Of a stretch of 64,000 nt of DNA, positions 35,087-47,248 are shown piece by piece. The position numbers and the translations under genes are program-made. The stretch comes from Poecilobothrus nobilitatus (taxonomy: Eukaryota; Arthropoda; Insecta; Diptera; Dolichopodidae). Below the pieces are notes generated by a model. That model saw only the letters and a program-made list of their open reading frames with translations, had not been told where the DNA came from and made no database searches. The DNA lies in the NCBI GenBank assembly GCA_947095535.1, contig OX352774.1:222506965-222570964 (forward strand), in the 5' to 3' direction. The first letter of the stretch is position 1. Each line of letters begins with the position of its first letter.

Positions 35087-36122
35087 TCATGTAATTTTAT
35101 TTAAAAAGTTTAAAATGGTTTCGCTATTAAAGAATTCATTGAACAGTTGAATCGTTGGTGCCTCCCACACTAATTTATGTTCTGATACAATTCGTTTATA
35201 GGAATTTTGTATATATTGGTTAATAGATGCAATTGCAAAATTATCTAAAATTAAATTTAATATATTTGAAGATATTCTAAACACTTTCAAAAATTAACTT
35301 ACTTAGTGATGAATCTAAATAAATTCCGGTTGCATTATATTTTATATCACCAACTGTTATATCCATATCAATACTTGTTATATTTAAAAATTTTTTACTA
35401 TCTTTCATATCAAATTCAATTTCAATTTTATAGATTCTACTTGTATTATCTGAATTTTTTTTTTAAAACATTTTGATTACTTTACTTTTCTATTAATTTT
35501 TTTATTTTGTACATAGTCATTATTTAAATACTTACAAAGTTCCAATATTATTTCTCCTTTTCTTCGAAATTGCAATCCATTAATAACTACATTTGCTTTA
35601 TAATTTGCTGTAGTTTTTGTTTCTGGATTATACATTTCAACAATAGTTCGTAGTCCTTTCTCATTCAATGATGTTCTAACATTTTTTATAATTGTGTGAG
35701 AAAGGCCATACATTTCAACATTTTCAAAAACTAATAAATACTGAACACCGTCTGTTCCATTATAATTGATTTTTTGTTTTTTTAAATTCAATGGTTCACG
35801 GGATGGAATCCCTAATGATTCATTTCCATTCTATATATACCAATAAAAAAATTAAAAACGAATAATAAAAACTTTATATTTCTTGAAAAAAAAAATTAAC
35901 TTACTGCATATTGATTAACTTGAAATTGTATAACTTGTTTAAAACACTCGTTTACATTATTTTCATTACATGCCTTAAAATCTGAACCTAAAATAAGAAG
36001 AAAAAAGAAAAAAATATAGTTTTAAAGAAATAATAAAAAGTAATTTTACTAATACCTTCAGTTTTAACAACTAATATTATTCCACTAATAACTAAAATTG
36101 CTATTAATGAACACCGATACAT
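35087..36122 (-). CDS. Takeout/JHBP-like secreted protein, gene E (5 exons, 249 aa)
   Basis: Exons are 36056-36122, 35905-35987, 35536-35830, 35303-35449 and 35087-35244, a constant 8158-bp offset from gene D, all with GT/AG borders. The signal peptide is MYRCSLIAILVIS with a cysteine where gene D has arginine. The motif is LGIPSREPL. Compared with D, exon 3 has about 13 replacements, six of them within VEMYGLSHTII (D: VEIYGIFDATI), and exon 5 about a dozen (INQYIQNSYKRIVSEHK against INGYIQNFYKRIILEHK). The four introns together show about two differences. It is divergently arranged with gene F across about 3.7 kb. It is expected to be secreted and bind a hydrophobic ligand. Confidence 0.9.
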
Positions 36123-36427
36123 GCTTCCTTTTTTTTCGTTTACTTAAAGAATTTTTTACAAAACGATTACAATTACAATTACAAACAAACTGAAACTTCT
36201 CTTAAATTTCAGAAAAAATGAAGCATAAAATTTAAACGTTTTTACAAAAAGTTTTTCTAACAAATTGGAATAGTATCTATATTTAAAAGCTTGATATATT
36301 TAATTTAGATTATACATAAACATATGTCACTGAGGTATATTATAAACTCATACACTTACCGTAAGAATAAATTAAAAATTAGATAAAAGCTTTAAAAATG
36401 CAAGTGATTTAATGTATGAATGTAAAA

Positions 36428-37055
36428 AAGACAAGGCAGAATGTAAACCAACGCATATTTTTTTAAAAGCTCACATTTCCAAAAGATAAATACAAATTTT
36501 TTAGAATTGTGACTTGCACCAAATTTTATACAATAAGAAAAAATGTGAAAATAGGACCTTTTTGCAATTTTGAGAGGCTGTCAGTCCCGAACCCTATTTA
36601 ATTAAGAAAATCCGTTAACACGCATAAAAATATATTACTGAAGCTTTAATTTTTATGTCTTGCCAAAGAAAAATATGTACATGTACCTAAATTACAGGTA
36701 TCTAAAAATATAAAATTTTCAATTTTTGAGCCCTAATAGTCCTTAAGCAGCGATGGTGCGAAAAAATTTTCTGAGGAAACTTATACTAATTTTAAAAGTT
36801 TTTTTTTCCTCAAAATTTCAAGTCCCTATCTATAAAAGCGTGCCGGTATTATGAAGGTACATAGAAAAATCATGGTAAATTTGATTTTCGCATAACGGTA
36901 AATTTAAATAATAAATTTAAAAAAAGTATATAATTTTGTTATTGATTTAAAAAAGGTAAAAAAAATTTAATGGAGTTTTCAGATTGAAAAAATGTTAATC
37001 AGAACATGCGCATTTAAAAATAGGACTTTTTTAAATTTTGAGGAGCTCCAATATA
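36428..37055 (+). mobile_element. Inverted-repeat element upstream of gene E, 3' truncated
   Basis: It starts ACAAGGCAGAATGTAAACC as at 28263 and proceeds through the GCGTGCCGG and CATAACGGTAAATTT blocks, but stops near GAGGAGCTCC without the GGACGGAC run. It shares its insertion site with the copy upstream of gene D, so it predates the duplication. Confidence 0.75.
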
Positions 37056-37059
37056 TATC

Positions 37060-37965
37060 ATACATACATTGAGCCTTCTTACTTAGATTTAAGTTATTTT
37101 ATGATTAAAACCAGCTTGTAACTATACAAATGTTATTAAATATTCTCAATATGTTCGCAGATAAAATCTGATTTATGTGATAATTTATTAAAATGAATAG
37201 ATTTTTTTTTAACAAAGAAATTAAAAATAATTGAAACAACTCAACTAATTTTTTTTACATTTCAATAAGCTTTGTTTTATTTTGATTTTTATTTTATTCA
37301 GAATAATGTAAAGAATTTATGATATAAATTTGAATTTAATCTGAATTTTGATTAATTTGAAAAATTTTATTTAAGCATTAAAATTTAAGCATAAAAAATT
37401 AATATTTTTATTGAAATTAAAATTCTAATGAAATTATCCTTTTATGTATGAAATAAATATAAAACATTAACTTAACTGATTAATGCATATATGATTTTAT
37501 TTTTATTTTGAGTAAATCAACTTATATGTATGGATAAACAATCGTATTGAATTTTTGGAAGTATATGAAAAAGTTTACTAAAAAAATTAATAAGTTTAAA
37601 ATATATAATTAATTATATTATTTTAATTTGATATTATCTATAAGAAATGGAATAAATGTTTTATTTACTATTCAAATAAGAATTAGAATAAATGTTTAAT
37701 AATTCTCTATTATCCCTTAGATATCCAGCTGTCAATATTGTGAGCACTAAATTATATGAACAATTCAATTTGAAATTATAAAATAAGAAATATGTACTTT
37801 GATATTATCTAAATCTTTGATATGATCAATCGTACAAAAATGATAAATTATAGTAATGTCATAAATAGTATTTTATGCGAGATATATCAGAAATTTTATC
37901 CAAATTTAATCGGACTAATCTATCGGACCTAATTTCAAAACAGTGAGAGAAGCGGGAAAACAATT
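37060..37965. other. AT-rich intergenic sequence, no gene seen
   Basis: No repeat or coding motif was recognised between the end of the second unit and the retroelement fragment. Confidence 0.4.
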
Positions 37966-38815
37966 TATAAAAAAGTGAAACTTCAGTATGGGATTACTTG
38001 TTGGGGTGGAACATATTTCAACAGAATTAGTGGTTTGCTATATTCTCATAAGCATGCCATTCGAATTATTTCAAGGAAAAGTAGTTTTTCTTCTAGTTTT
38101 GCTTTATTTAAAGAACTTAATATTCTTCCGCTTCGACACCTTTATTTTTATAAAACGCTGGAAATCTTTTTTATTAAGTCGGGCTATCTAACTCAACGCC
38201 ATATTTTAAACTATAATTTAACAATCAATAATGGTATTTTTGCATTGATTCCTAGACCCCTTTTCATTTTGGTCACTTCTTTGATATTCTTCCTCCACAA
38301 ATTTTCAACAAACTTCCTGGATTTATAAGAAATGATAGAAATCCATCTTCTTTTTCATCAAATATACGTAATTGGTTTTTTCAATTTGACAACTCAGAAA
38401 TCGAGTATTTATCGGTTAACTTAATATAATTTTAGTAAATTATTTCTTGTTTTCAGATTAGTAATTTTTGTATTGTTTTTCCTTAAATTTCATTGTCCTA
38501 GCGATTTTAATTTTTCCTTTATTTTACTTTTGCATTTATTTGTATTATATTTTATATATTTTTTATTAACCCCATTGTTAATTTGTAAGTTATTTTATTT
38601 TTATTATAAAATAATATATTACTTTAGAGTTTTTAATTTGTCGGATCCATCGTCACTTATAGATCAGTATAAAAGATGGACCGTTTTATTATTTCCTTTG
38701 CATTTTATAACTAACATTAACATTTAATGAATTAAACTTTGGATATATAGTTTTAGTTTTAAGATTATAATGTAGTTTTGTATTCTCATAATTTGGAAAA
38801 AAAAAAGTAATGAAA
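37966..38815 (+). pseudogene. 5'-truncated non-LTR retrotransposon, C-terminal ORF2 and 3' end
   Basis: LQYGITCWGGTYFNRISGLL, then KHAIRIISRKSS, SFALFKELNILPLRHLYFYK is the region C-terminal to the RT palm in insect non-LTR elements (Jockey/CR1-like). After a frameshift near 38265 the frame continues FFDILPPQIFNKLPGFIRND to a stop at about 38426. A 3' region ends in an A-run (about 38795-38810) and ATGAAATGAAATG. Most of ORF2 is missing, the usual result of incomplete reverse transcription. Confidence 0.8.
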
Positions 38816-39853
38816 TGAAATGAATTGAAAAGATTGTTAATACTTGTATTTTATACTAAGATACACCAACTATCGTCATTTTAATATTATAGTATTAAAG
38901 TTAGTAACTTAAAGAATAATTATATGAAAGTTTGCTTCCTGAAATTAACGAACTACACATCAATTTATCAAAAAAAATAGATTGAACTGCAAAATAATTA
39001 GCCCATGATTTTATCAAATATTTGAACAATAAAGAGAAAAAAAATAAAAAGAACCAAAAAATTTTTAGAATTATTTCAATTTGTATGTCCGCCGAATTTC
39101 AAAACTTGCACAATACTTGATCTAAGCAATAAAATTTTAAGGATTTCGTTATGAATGAATTTAATGAACATTTTTGTACCGTACCGACCATACTAGATGT
39201 TAGAATGTAACAGCTCTTTAAAATTACGAAAAACCGTATCAATTGTATTATAAATCTGAAAACGTCAAAGAGTTGCTTGCAGCTTTTTAATAAATATTTA
39301 GAGTTGATTAAAACAAAACAAAAAAATAATAGATAATTAAAACAACATTAACTATAACAAATGTTAATCATAATTTAATTTCAATCAATATATTAAATGT
39401 TATTATTTAAAATGAATATCATCTGCTTTAATAATTACTTATACAATTCATTGCAAAATAACAAGTAAAATATGACAATTAAATAAAGTGCGTTCAATGT
39501 TATTTTTATTTAAAAATTTACTTATATACACGTTTTAACAAAAATGTTGATTAATATTAATAAATATTTCAAGTCTAGTTAATTTGTTTAAAAGTATATT
39601 ATTAATAAAAACTCATAATAAAAATTAAATTACAGTTGTAAAAATTTTCAAAAATGTATAATATAATGCTTTTTTTTATTTTTTTTTATTTAATTTTAGA
39701 GTTTATCCTATTAATTTAAATGTCTAATAGAGCGCAAAATATACTATTTTTATATTGTGTTTCCGTTGTAAATTTGTTAGTCTAATAAAAAAATTCGATA
39801 CGTGAATTTAATAGATAAAAATTCTGAAAATATTTCGAAAAATAAAAGTTACA
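38816..39853. other. AT-rich upstream region of gene F
   Basis: No gene or repeat was recognised. It would hold the promoter of gene F, but no convincing core element was identified. Confidence 0.4.
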
Positions 39854-42135
39854 ATGAAAATTAATGGGTCGGGTATTGCAGTTTTTTTAATCTTTAAATT
39901 TATAAAATTTACTCGTTGTGATGACGACGAACAGCATGATATTAGTAAGTTCTAATAAATTAAAACAAAAAAAGTAAAATTCTGTATTATTATTATCCAA
40001 ATTAAATTATTTTTTTAATTTATATAAAAAAAAAATATTGTTAGTTTTTAATTTTAAGCCTTGTGATGAAAATAATATGGATGAATGCTTTAGAGAAATT
40101 ATGCAAACAGAATTATTAGCTAATTTAGTAAGTGATTTTTTTTTTTTCTCTGTTTCATTTGATTTTCATGTTATTTGTGAAATTTTTATATTATTTACGA
40201 AATGTATATATATATATTACATATATATTTATCTATTTATATATATCTATATAATATATCTATATATAGAATGGATCAAAAGCGTTAGGTATTCCGCCAC
40301 TTGAACCATTAGAAATTGAACAACAAAAAGTTAATTATACTGGACAAAATGGGGTTGAAGTATTAATGCTTCTAGAAAATGTTAGCATTTATGGTCTAAC
40401 ATCATCGAAATTTAAGGATGTGCGAACCAAATTAAGTGAAAAAGGATTACATGTTCTGCTTGATGTTTATACACCAAGAATAGAAACTCTTGGAAATTAT
40501 AAAGCTAATATTAAAATAAATGAATTAAGAATTAAACCAAAAGGCGAATTTAATATTATAATAAGTAAGTATTATTATTATGTATGTATGACGTATGTGT
40601 ATATAATGCATGTTATAAAAATATGTTTTTCTTTTTTTTTTAATTAAAAGATATAAGAGAGAAACTTTTATTTAAAGATAAAATCTTCCATATTTTTTAT
40701 TTTATTTTTTATTTTTAATTTTATACAATACATATACATACATATTTATGTATAAGATTATAAATAAAATTTATATACTATAATATAAAAAAACTAATTA
40801 TAAAAGAATCATACATATTACAATTCATTCTCAGTACACGTCCCTCAGGAAATGGTTGTAAAAATATAGTTAAATTGAAAAACAACTTGGGGCAAATTTT
40901 AAAATATTTGCAGCTGAAAATTAATAATAACTTATAGTGAAAAATAATTGGAAAATAAAGCCCCAAATTAAATTTTAATTGGAAAGAAATTTAAATGGAG
41001 GAAAATTAAAATATTAAGTTAATAATGAAGGCTTTACGAGGCAAAAAAAATTTTTTTTATTTAAAATAATTTAAAATAAATTTTGAGAAATACAACAATT
41101 TATATTTAAGAAAAATATTTTTTACTGTATATAATATGCTTTTTTTACATAAATTAGATAAATTTTTTGCCAAAAAAAAATAGGTATTATAAAATATATC
41201 CATCTTTCAATTTTAATAAATTTCAATGCAAGTCATACATACCTATAAATATATAAATATTATTTTTTAATGTTATTTACTTAATTCATTAATAATTCAT
41301 TAAAACATAGTTAACTTATAATAAAACATAATATAATCTTTCATATAAATATGATTAATTAATTAATTAAAAACAACAAAAATCAATTTTCTGTTATGGA
41401 AAACATTACGCACAAAGTTAAAACTGAGCTATACAAGTCAAATCTCACAATTTCAAAAAAAAGCTGCGAGTTCAAATGTAGATTTTGTGTGAAATAGTGA
41501 GATTTGAGTTAAAGCTCAGTTTTATGCATTCGGTCAATTATATCGACATATTTTTTTTTTTTAGATGGCATTTATAGGAAATTTTTGAAATTACTATTAA
41601 AGAAAAATTCAGCATATTTGGTATATTTTAATATCGAAAATTTCAATAAGAAAAAGAAAAACAATATAGCAAAAATATTTTAAAAATAAATAAAAATATA
41701 TTTTTTTAATATTTAAAATTAATAACTAATTCATATATATATATTTTATTTTATATTTTATTAATTTCTTCTATAGATGAAATTCATAATGAACAAAATA
41801 TAGATGCAGAATTTGAAATATTAAATGATAAAAAATTTTTAAAAATAAAAAATTTAAATATGAATCCAACTATAGGTGATATAAAATTTAATGCAACTGG
41901 TATTTTTCCAGATCCACAATTGAGTAAGATTTTTTTTTTATTCTTTTATTTTCATATTTTTAAATAAATTTTCCTTTTTATAGATGACTTTGCAGTATCA
42001 TTAATCAACAAATATCTACCAAATTTTTATAAATTGATAATTAATGAAGTTCAATTTTTATGGGAGCCAATTGTTATAGCAACAGCTAATGATTTTTTTA
42101 AAAAAGTACCATTTGATAGATTTGTTGCACTATAA
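39854..42135 (+). CDS. Takeout/JHBP-like secreted protein, gene F (5 exons, 255 aa)
   Basis: Exons are 39854-39944, 40045-40127, 40270-40564, 41777-41923 and 41984-42135 (768 nt including stop), all GT/AG with phases identical to the minus-strand genes. The N-terminus has a basic and hydrophobic leader (MKINGSGIAVFLIFKFIKF). The cysteine pair is CDENNMDEC, followed by NGSKALGIPPLEPLEIEQQK, NYTGQNGVEVLMLLENVSIY and GNYKANIKINELRIKPKG. Exon 4 has FNATGIFPDPQ, and exon 5 VQFLWEPIVIATAND. It is the most diverged member and the only one on the plus strand. Intron 3 (1.2 kb) contains a long hairpin. An AATAAA lies about 85 bp past the stop. The exon 1/2 junction (A|TTTTTAAT) is the least certain. 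Confidence 0.88.
40200..40268. repeat. TA-rich microsatellite in intron 2 of gene F
   Basis: TATATATA/CTATATAT runs fill the intron up to the TATATAG acceptor. Confidence 0.7.
41420..41523. repeat. Long-arm hairpin in intron 3 of gene F
   Basis: AAAACTGAGCT...CAAATCTCAC.ATTTC (41420-41454) pairs with GAAAT.GTGAGATTTGA...AGCTCAGTTTT (41491-41523). The arms of about 33-35 bp have only a short internal mismatch and enclose a 36-base loop. It could be a small MITE or a foldback that forms in the pre-mRNA. Confidence 0.75.
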
Positions 42136-42639
42136 AATTAATTAATAGAAAATAATAGTTTAAAATTGAAATATTTTAATATAAGGAAATTCATCAAAAT
42201 TATAAAAAAAAAAAAACTGATAATAAAATAAAAGTTTATTATTTCAGATTAAATTTGATAATTTCGCTTTATAACTATAAGCCTGTAGTTGATTTATTTT
42301 AATAAAGGCTTAGTAAAACTTAAAATATTGAAACGGAAGCGTATAGGAAACATTAGGGAAAGGTGTCACTAAATGTTATACTTATAAAAAATACAATTTT
42401 ATTCGTTTTAATTATAGTACAATACTAAAATGAAGTTTGACACAATATTTTCGATTATTTAGGCAGAAATATATCCAAAACTTTTAATGTATATAAATTT
42501 TTTTTTTTTTTTTTTCAAAATTATTTTACTTAAAATACATATTATACAAGTCAAGATATTTTCATATCTGTCCCAATTTAATTGAAAAAAATCTACACTC
42601 AAGAGGTAAAGTAATATTAATATTTTTATATTTATATTT
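42136..42639. other. 3' flank of gene F, AT-rich, no gene seen
   Basis: It holds the polyadenylation signal (about 42220) and T-rich runs, and no coding frame with known motifs. Confidence 0.5.
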
Positions 42640-42715
42640 ATCCAGCTAATGGTGTAGTTTTTAAAACACACGAGCTTTTCATTCGAAAGGTCTTGGGTTC
42701 AAACCCCGGCTGGAT
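42640..42715 (+). other. tRNA-like sequence, probably tRNA pseudogene or SINE head
   Basis: A 76-nt segment has a perfect 7-bp acceptor stem (ATCCAGC/GCTGGAT), a T arm TTGGG-TTCAAAC-CCCGG and a D-arm-like GTGT/ACAC. The anticodon arm is irregular: the best stem is CTTT/AAAG around TCATTCG, giving C instead of U at position 33 and no clear anticodon, and the linker before the D stem is too long. It is therefore unlikely to be a working tRNA. Confidence 0.55.
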
Positions 42716-43794
42716 CATATTGATTAATAAAAAAAAATAGGCATTTTTCTTATAAAATATAATTAATAGAATACAATTAAATTAAATATAAGTATATATG
42801 TCCTATAAATTATAATTAATATCATATTGTAATAGATATATAATAAAATAATAAAAAAGTAATTCTTGTGTAAGATAATAGATGGTGCAGATATAAAGGA
42901 ATATTTATCTCTCACCATCTTGTGCAATAGTTACAGCCAAGTACATTGCAACGACTTAATGAAATTAATAATTCCAGAAACTAAAACTTAGTCAAATGCG
43001 ATTAATAAATGACTTAGTGGATGCCTTATGCTTCTGGTAGAAGTGGCAACAAAAAAATATATATATATATATTTAATAACATAATCATATATATTATAAA
43101 AATTAAAAAAACATATTTAAAACGAAAAGATTGTATACATTATACCACCAAATATCACGTGAAATTATAAGTGCTTTCTCTAAGAGTTTTGTTATTCATC
43201 GCGATTAGATTTCATACAAACAATTATATATGAAATAAAAAAAAAAAAATTATTGAAAAGTAATTAGATAGATTTAATAATAATAATCGTAATTTAAATA
43301 TTGTTAATATGTATTTATGAACATTTATGCAAAACTAATGAAAGATGGCACTCTTACTTTTAGTTTAAATGACATATAATCAACAAGTTGTTTACTAAAA
43401 GTTGCAAAATACATAATAATAATAAATTAATTAAAAGAACAATTGAAAAAAAAAATTTATATTCATTAATTATCTATAATTATTTATAATTATGTATAAT
43501 TAATTAAACAAAACTTGTTATTAGTTATTAACAATCACTAAAAATACTATATAGATATTATTATTTCCATTTAATTAATTATAGTTATAACATTTTGTGA
43601 GTTGTTTTTCTTTTTTTGATTACTAACTATTTATTAGAAAACTGTTTGATGATAAATTCGATTAAATATATTCGATTCGATTTTTTTTTAAAAAATAATT
43701 AATTTATTGAAATTTTATAATTTCTTATACAATATATTAAATATCATTTCATTCCATAATAATTTTTATATTTTAGTATTTTTTTTTATATTTT
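42716..43794. other. AT-rich intergenic sequence, no gene seen
   Basis: It includes an (AT)n run at about 43052-43072. A block at 42940-43045 (GACTTAGTGGATGCC) loosely resembles 23170-23260 in the retroelement region, suggesting an old shared repeat. Confidence 0.4.
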
Positions 43795-43799
43795 CTACC

Positions 43800-44240
43800 G
43801 ATCGCATACAATTATGTATAAGGTAGGTATTGTTTTCATACTAAAAAATTGTACCCGAGATTTTGGCAAATATGCACTACTCCGCTCCGTAGAGGGCTGT
43901 AAAAAAATGTTTAGCGTGATGTCTGTCTGTGTGTGTGTGTGTGTGGGTGGATGGGTGCGTATGTGTGTGGATATGTCTGTGGGCACGTGTACAGCTTAAA
44001 CAACTGAGCTGATTGTTTTGAAATTTCATATTTAAGGTTTTGACGTAAATATCTCGGATTGATAAGCTTTTGGAGCAAATTGGACAACCGCAAGTGGTAG
44101 TTTATTAGTGTACTTAGTATTAGTGTATTTTAAGTTTTTTACGAATATTTCGTAACAGGAGAATATTAAGAGAAAAATTATTAAGAAAAAGTTTTTACAC
44201 AAGTAAAGAGTAACAACTTTATCATAGAACATTTTTTGAT
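43800..44240 (+). repeat. Interspersed repeat with a GT microsatellite
   Basis: GC-richer than its surroundings: CTCCGCTCCGTAGAGGGC, then GTCTGTCTG(TG)n at about 43920-43945 and further GT-rich sequence. The open frames on both strands here come from the GT/CA repeat. No terminal repeats were identified. Confidence 0.45.
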
Positions 44241-44324
44241 CCGACTAACTTTAATTTTTATTAAATTTTTTTTCTAAGTCCAAATTTCATACATATTAGA
44301 TATAATACGCCATATTAATTCTTT

Positions 44325-45120
44325 GATGGGCGGACAGAGAAGTATAAGTCAAAAATTCAATTGTTCAGGAGAGCAAAAAAACTTAATTACACAGTACATC
44401 CTTATCGTATTTTTTTTAGTTGAGATCCGACCAAAACTTCGGCTAGGCCCCGAAGAACTAATTTTTAGATCTCCACGTTTTTTTTTAATAGAGCCATGAA
44501 ATTTTAACTGCTGATAAATTTCATTAAAATATTAATTTTATTATTAAACAACTTTTTTCTGTAGCCCCACCCGTTACGGAGCTACAGCTCCTTAAAGTTC
44601 CAAAAAGCTCTATATTTAAATTGTTATAACACATCAAGTTGTATAAGGTATATCTTCAATTTGAAAAAGCCAAACGATTGCTGCTATTATTAGCTTTAAA
44701 AATACATATACAATAAATATATACTTGTGATATACGATGTCTTAATTTACCGTTATGCGAAACTCCAATTTCGCAAAATTCTTGATTCCTTCTATCTTCC
44801 AAACGGTTTAAGTTAGAAACTTGAAATTTTGAGAGAAGTTAGGTCTTGAAAAATATGAGTCATTTTAGAAAATATTTTTTTATCGCCACCCGTTTCGGAG
44901 TTGCTACGGTCAAAAACTAAAAAATTCCTTATTTTTAAACACCTGTAACTTGAACACCTGTCCAAATTTTTTTGAAGTAATATACAAAAATTAAAGCTCC
45001 AACATTATATTTTCATTTCATTAATAACTTTTCTTAATAATATAGGGTTACTTTAAAATTGACGAAAGTGTGACTTCATTTTCCAAAATTTTTCAAAGGC
45101 AACTGTATTCTTCCTCGTTT
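44325..45120 (-). repeat. Diverged element related to the inverted-repeat family
   Basis: It contains the blocks CTGTAGCCCCACCCGTTACG, GGAGCTACAGC, AATTTACCGTTATGCGAAA, AAACACCTGTAACTTG and ends in ATTCTTCCTCGTTTTTTT. The block order equals that of the element at 59203, but the ends differ, pointing to a related subfamily or a mosaic. Confidence 0.55.
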
Positions 45121-45975
45121 TTTTATATCTCTAAAAAATTATATACATATATCTATGCATATTATTCTCTTGTTGATGACGCAAAATTTAAACGGTAAAA
45201 TTTTGTTAGCAGATTCAATATTAACGTTATGTTTGTTTTGTATTTGTTTACAGTTTTTATTATTTTTTATTTCTAATATTTTTGAATGAAAAAAAATACC
45301 ATGTACTGTACAGTGTACATATGAATGAATGTAGGTACATATTTTTTCGATTAATTCATTACCTACTTATTGTTGTTATTGAATAAAAAAAATATTAAAT
45401 TATTAGAAGTTATATTGCTTTGATATAAATTATTATGTAAAAAATTTATGAATTTTGACATTATACTTTTCGCGTAGGTACATAAATGTAGGTGAATGTA
45501 GTGTTGGTCCTGTGGTAGAGACCTGGTTGGTCCTGCTGATTTTTTATTTTCAAGGTGATAGTGAAAATTTTTACATTTTCAGAAAAAAAGTTCGGTAATA
45601 ATTTATGTTTTCTCAATGTCGAAAAAGTATTGTCCTAATTGAAAGATTTTCTTTGACAGTATGACAATCATATATAGTAATACAAATATGACAATCATAT
45701 ATTGCTATTTAACATTTTATTAAAAAACAGAAGATTTTAAAAAAATTACTTAAAAATTATTTAATAGATATTATTCAAATAATATCTATTATATATTTTT
45801 TCTAAGCTTTACTTCACATGTAGACATGTTTTAACGGTCAGTAAGATATGATTAAAGTAAAATTACCTAAATTATTTTTGTTAAGCCAAGTTCCTTGCAT
45901 TTTATTCTTATTTAATTGAAAAATATGTATAATTTTTGTAATAATATGTAAATTTATGTATAATTTTTATTTCAG
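45121..45975. other. AT-rich sequence, no gene seen
   Basis: A direct repeat TATGACAATCATATAT occurs at about 45660 and 45690. Nothing else was supported. Confidence 0.4.
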
Positions 45976-46053
45976 TATTATTATGGTCATTATTATCTGA
46001 CACACAATTAGCTTTCCCCGCAACTAAATATAATTTTGAATTAAAAAACACCA
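45976..46053 (+). other. Possible short coding exon with signal-peptide-like residues
   Basis: After a good acceptor (TTTTTATTTCAG at 45964-45975) one frame reads LLWSLLSDTQLAFPATKYNF followed by ELKNTS and a stop, or a weak donor (CCA|GTTAAAG at 46054). It resembles the end of a signal peptide with the start of a mature protein. No matching upstream exon was found, so it may be coincidental. Confidence 0.25.
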
Positions 46054-46058
46054 GTTAA

Positions 46059-47059
46059 AGTTTTTCTTTAAAATATTTTGAATTAATATAAAATTAATAT
46101 TTAAAATTTCTCTAACATGAGTTGATCTGACAAGGATGAAAACTTCGTTTAAATTATTCCTGCATCTATAACATCATTTGTAAATAGATGTAGTGTCATT
46201 ATGATCATGAAATTCATCAATATTAAAATTTTTTATTTTTTTTTTATTTTTAAATCTTTTGGGAATCAATTTAATTATAATTAGAATTTTAAGTGGATAA
46301 TTGACATCAGAAATGTATTTGTGACGTCGCGAATACATTATCGCATGATCCTTAATCTGAACTTAAAAAAATTTACATTGTCTCATTATCGGAAATTCAT
46401 TTTATATTATAATCTCGATCCATTTTCTCGACGCGTGTTGTTAAATTGTGTATTGAAAAATTTTTGGATACACAAATAAAACAAAATTAGATTTAGAAAA
46501 AAAATCATAAGTACGTATACAAATAATAAACGAACCACAAAAACTAAGGTGCTACTTTCGGGGACTTTTTTTTAAATTTCTTTTCTTTTTTAGTTTCTAT
46601 TAAATCATATCAGTCCGATTTCTGAAAGATAGGGGGGTTTCAACAAAATGACAGCCAGTATTTATAAAAGTTGACATTTCATTTTTAACGTGATCGGAAT
46701 TAACATTAGAGAAGAAAATACAATGTATAAAAGAGTGCGTTAAAACAACACAAAAAATTTTTGATACTCATAAAATATAAGGCTTATTTTTACATAAAAT
46801 TATAAAATAAGATAAATAAGATAAAATATAATAAAATATTTTTTAGTTTTTTATAATAATTAATTAAAAGTGAAAATCATATAAAAAAAAGTACAGTTTT
46901 TATTTCAAGATTTTGTTTTATATGTTTTTAAAGTTAATGCTATAATATGTTTATCACGTTATAAATAAAAAACGTGATAAATGTTTCTAGTTTTTTTGTT
47001 TGAAGATATAACTTTTCTGGATGCAAAATATTAATTGTTAGAAAATATTTTTGTTATAT
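46059..47059. other. AT-rich sequence, no gene seen
   Basis: One notable hairpin, TTTATCACGTT/AACGTGATAAA with a 10-base loop, lies at about 46951-46982. Confidence 0.4.
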
Positions 47060-47248
47060 GGGGCCTCGGTGGCCTAATGGGTAAGAGCGTATATAATACG
47101 CTGTAAACACTGAAGGAGTATGGGTTTGAATCCAATACACGTCGTAAGAGTTATTCCCCCTTACGGCATTTACAGCCACGCCTGAAAAGGAAAGGCTGTG
47201 TAATTTCACATTTATGTGACAGAAAAATGCACTAAAAAAAAAAAAAAA
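47060..47248 (+). mobile_element. tRNA-derived SINE
   Basis: The A-box region GGTGGCCTAATGGGTAAG and B box GGTTTGAATCC are followed by GTCGTAAG...CTTACGGC (an 8-bp stem with one T-G pair), a CCACGCC segment, CACATTTATGTGACAG and an A-run. It shares its end with the SINE at 25577. Confidence 0.8.

Larger units (their letters stand above)
29054..37060. repeat. 8-kb segmental duplication, unit 2 (retroelement plus gene E)
   Basis: Parallel to 21597-29048: ORF1 coiled-coil remnant at about 29054-29480, RT fragments to about 33600, spacer, gene E, inverted-repeat element from 36428. Extra DNA at 29791-30372 and the SINE at about 33640 account for most of the length difference. The spacer divergence is greater than in the 5.1-kb pair, so this event is older. 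Confidence 0.9.

Noticed and set aside
37988..38727. 67- and 84-codon frames in the retroelement fragment
   Set aside because: They are out of frame with the conserved RT C-terminal residues, or lie in its AT-rich 3' untranslated part.
43795..44093. His/Thr/Pro-rich and Val/Cys-rich frames
   Set aside because: They are translations of a CA/GT microsatellite in different frames.
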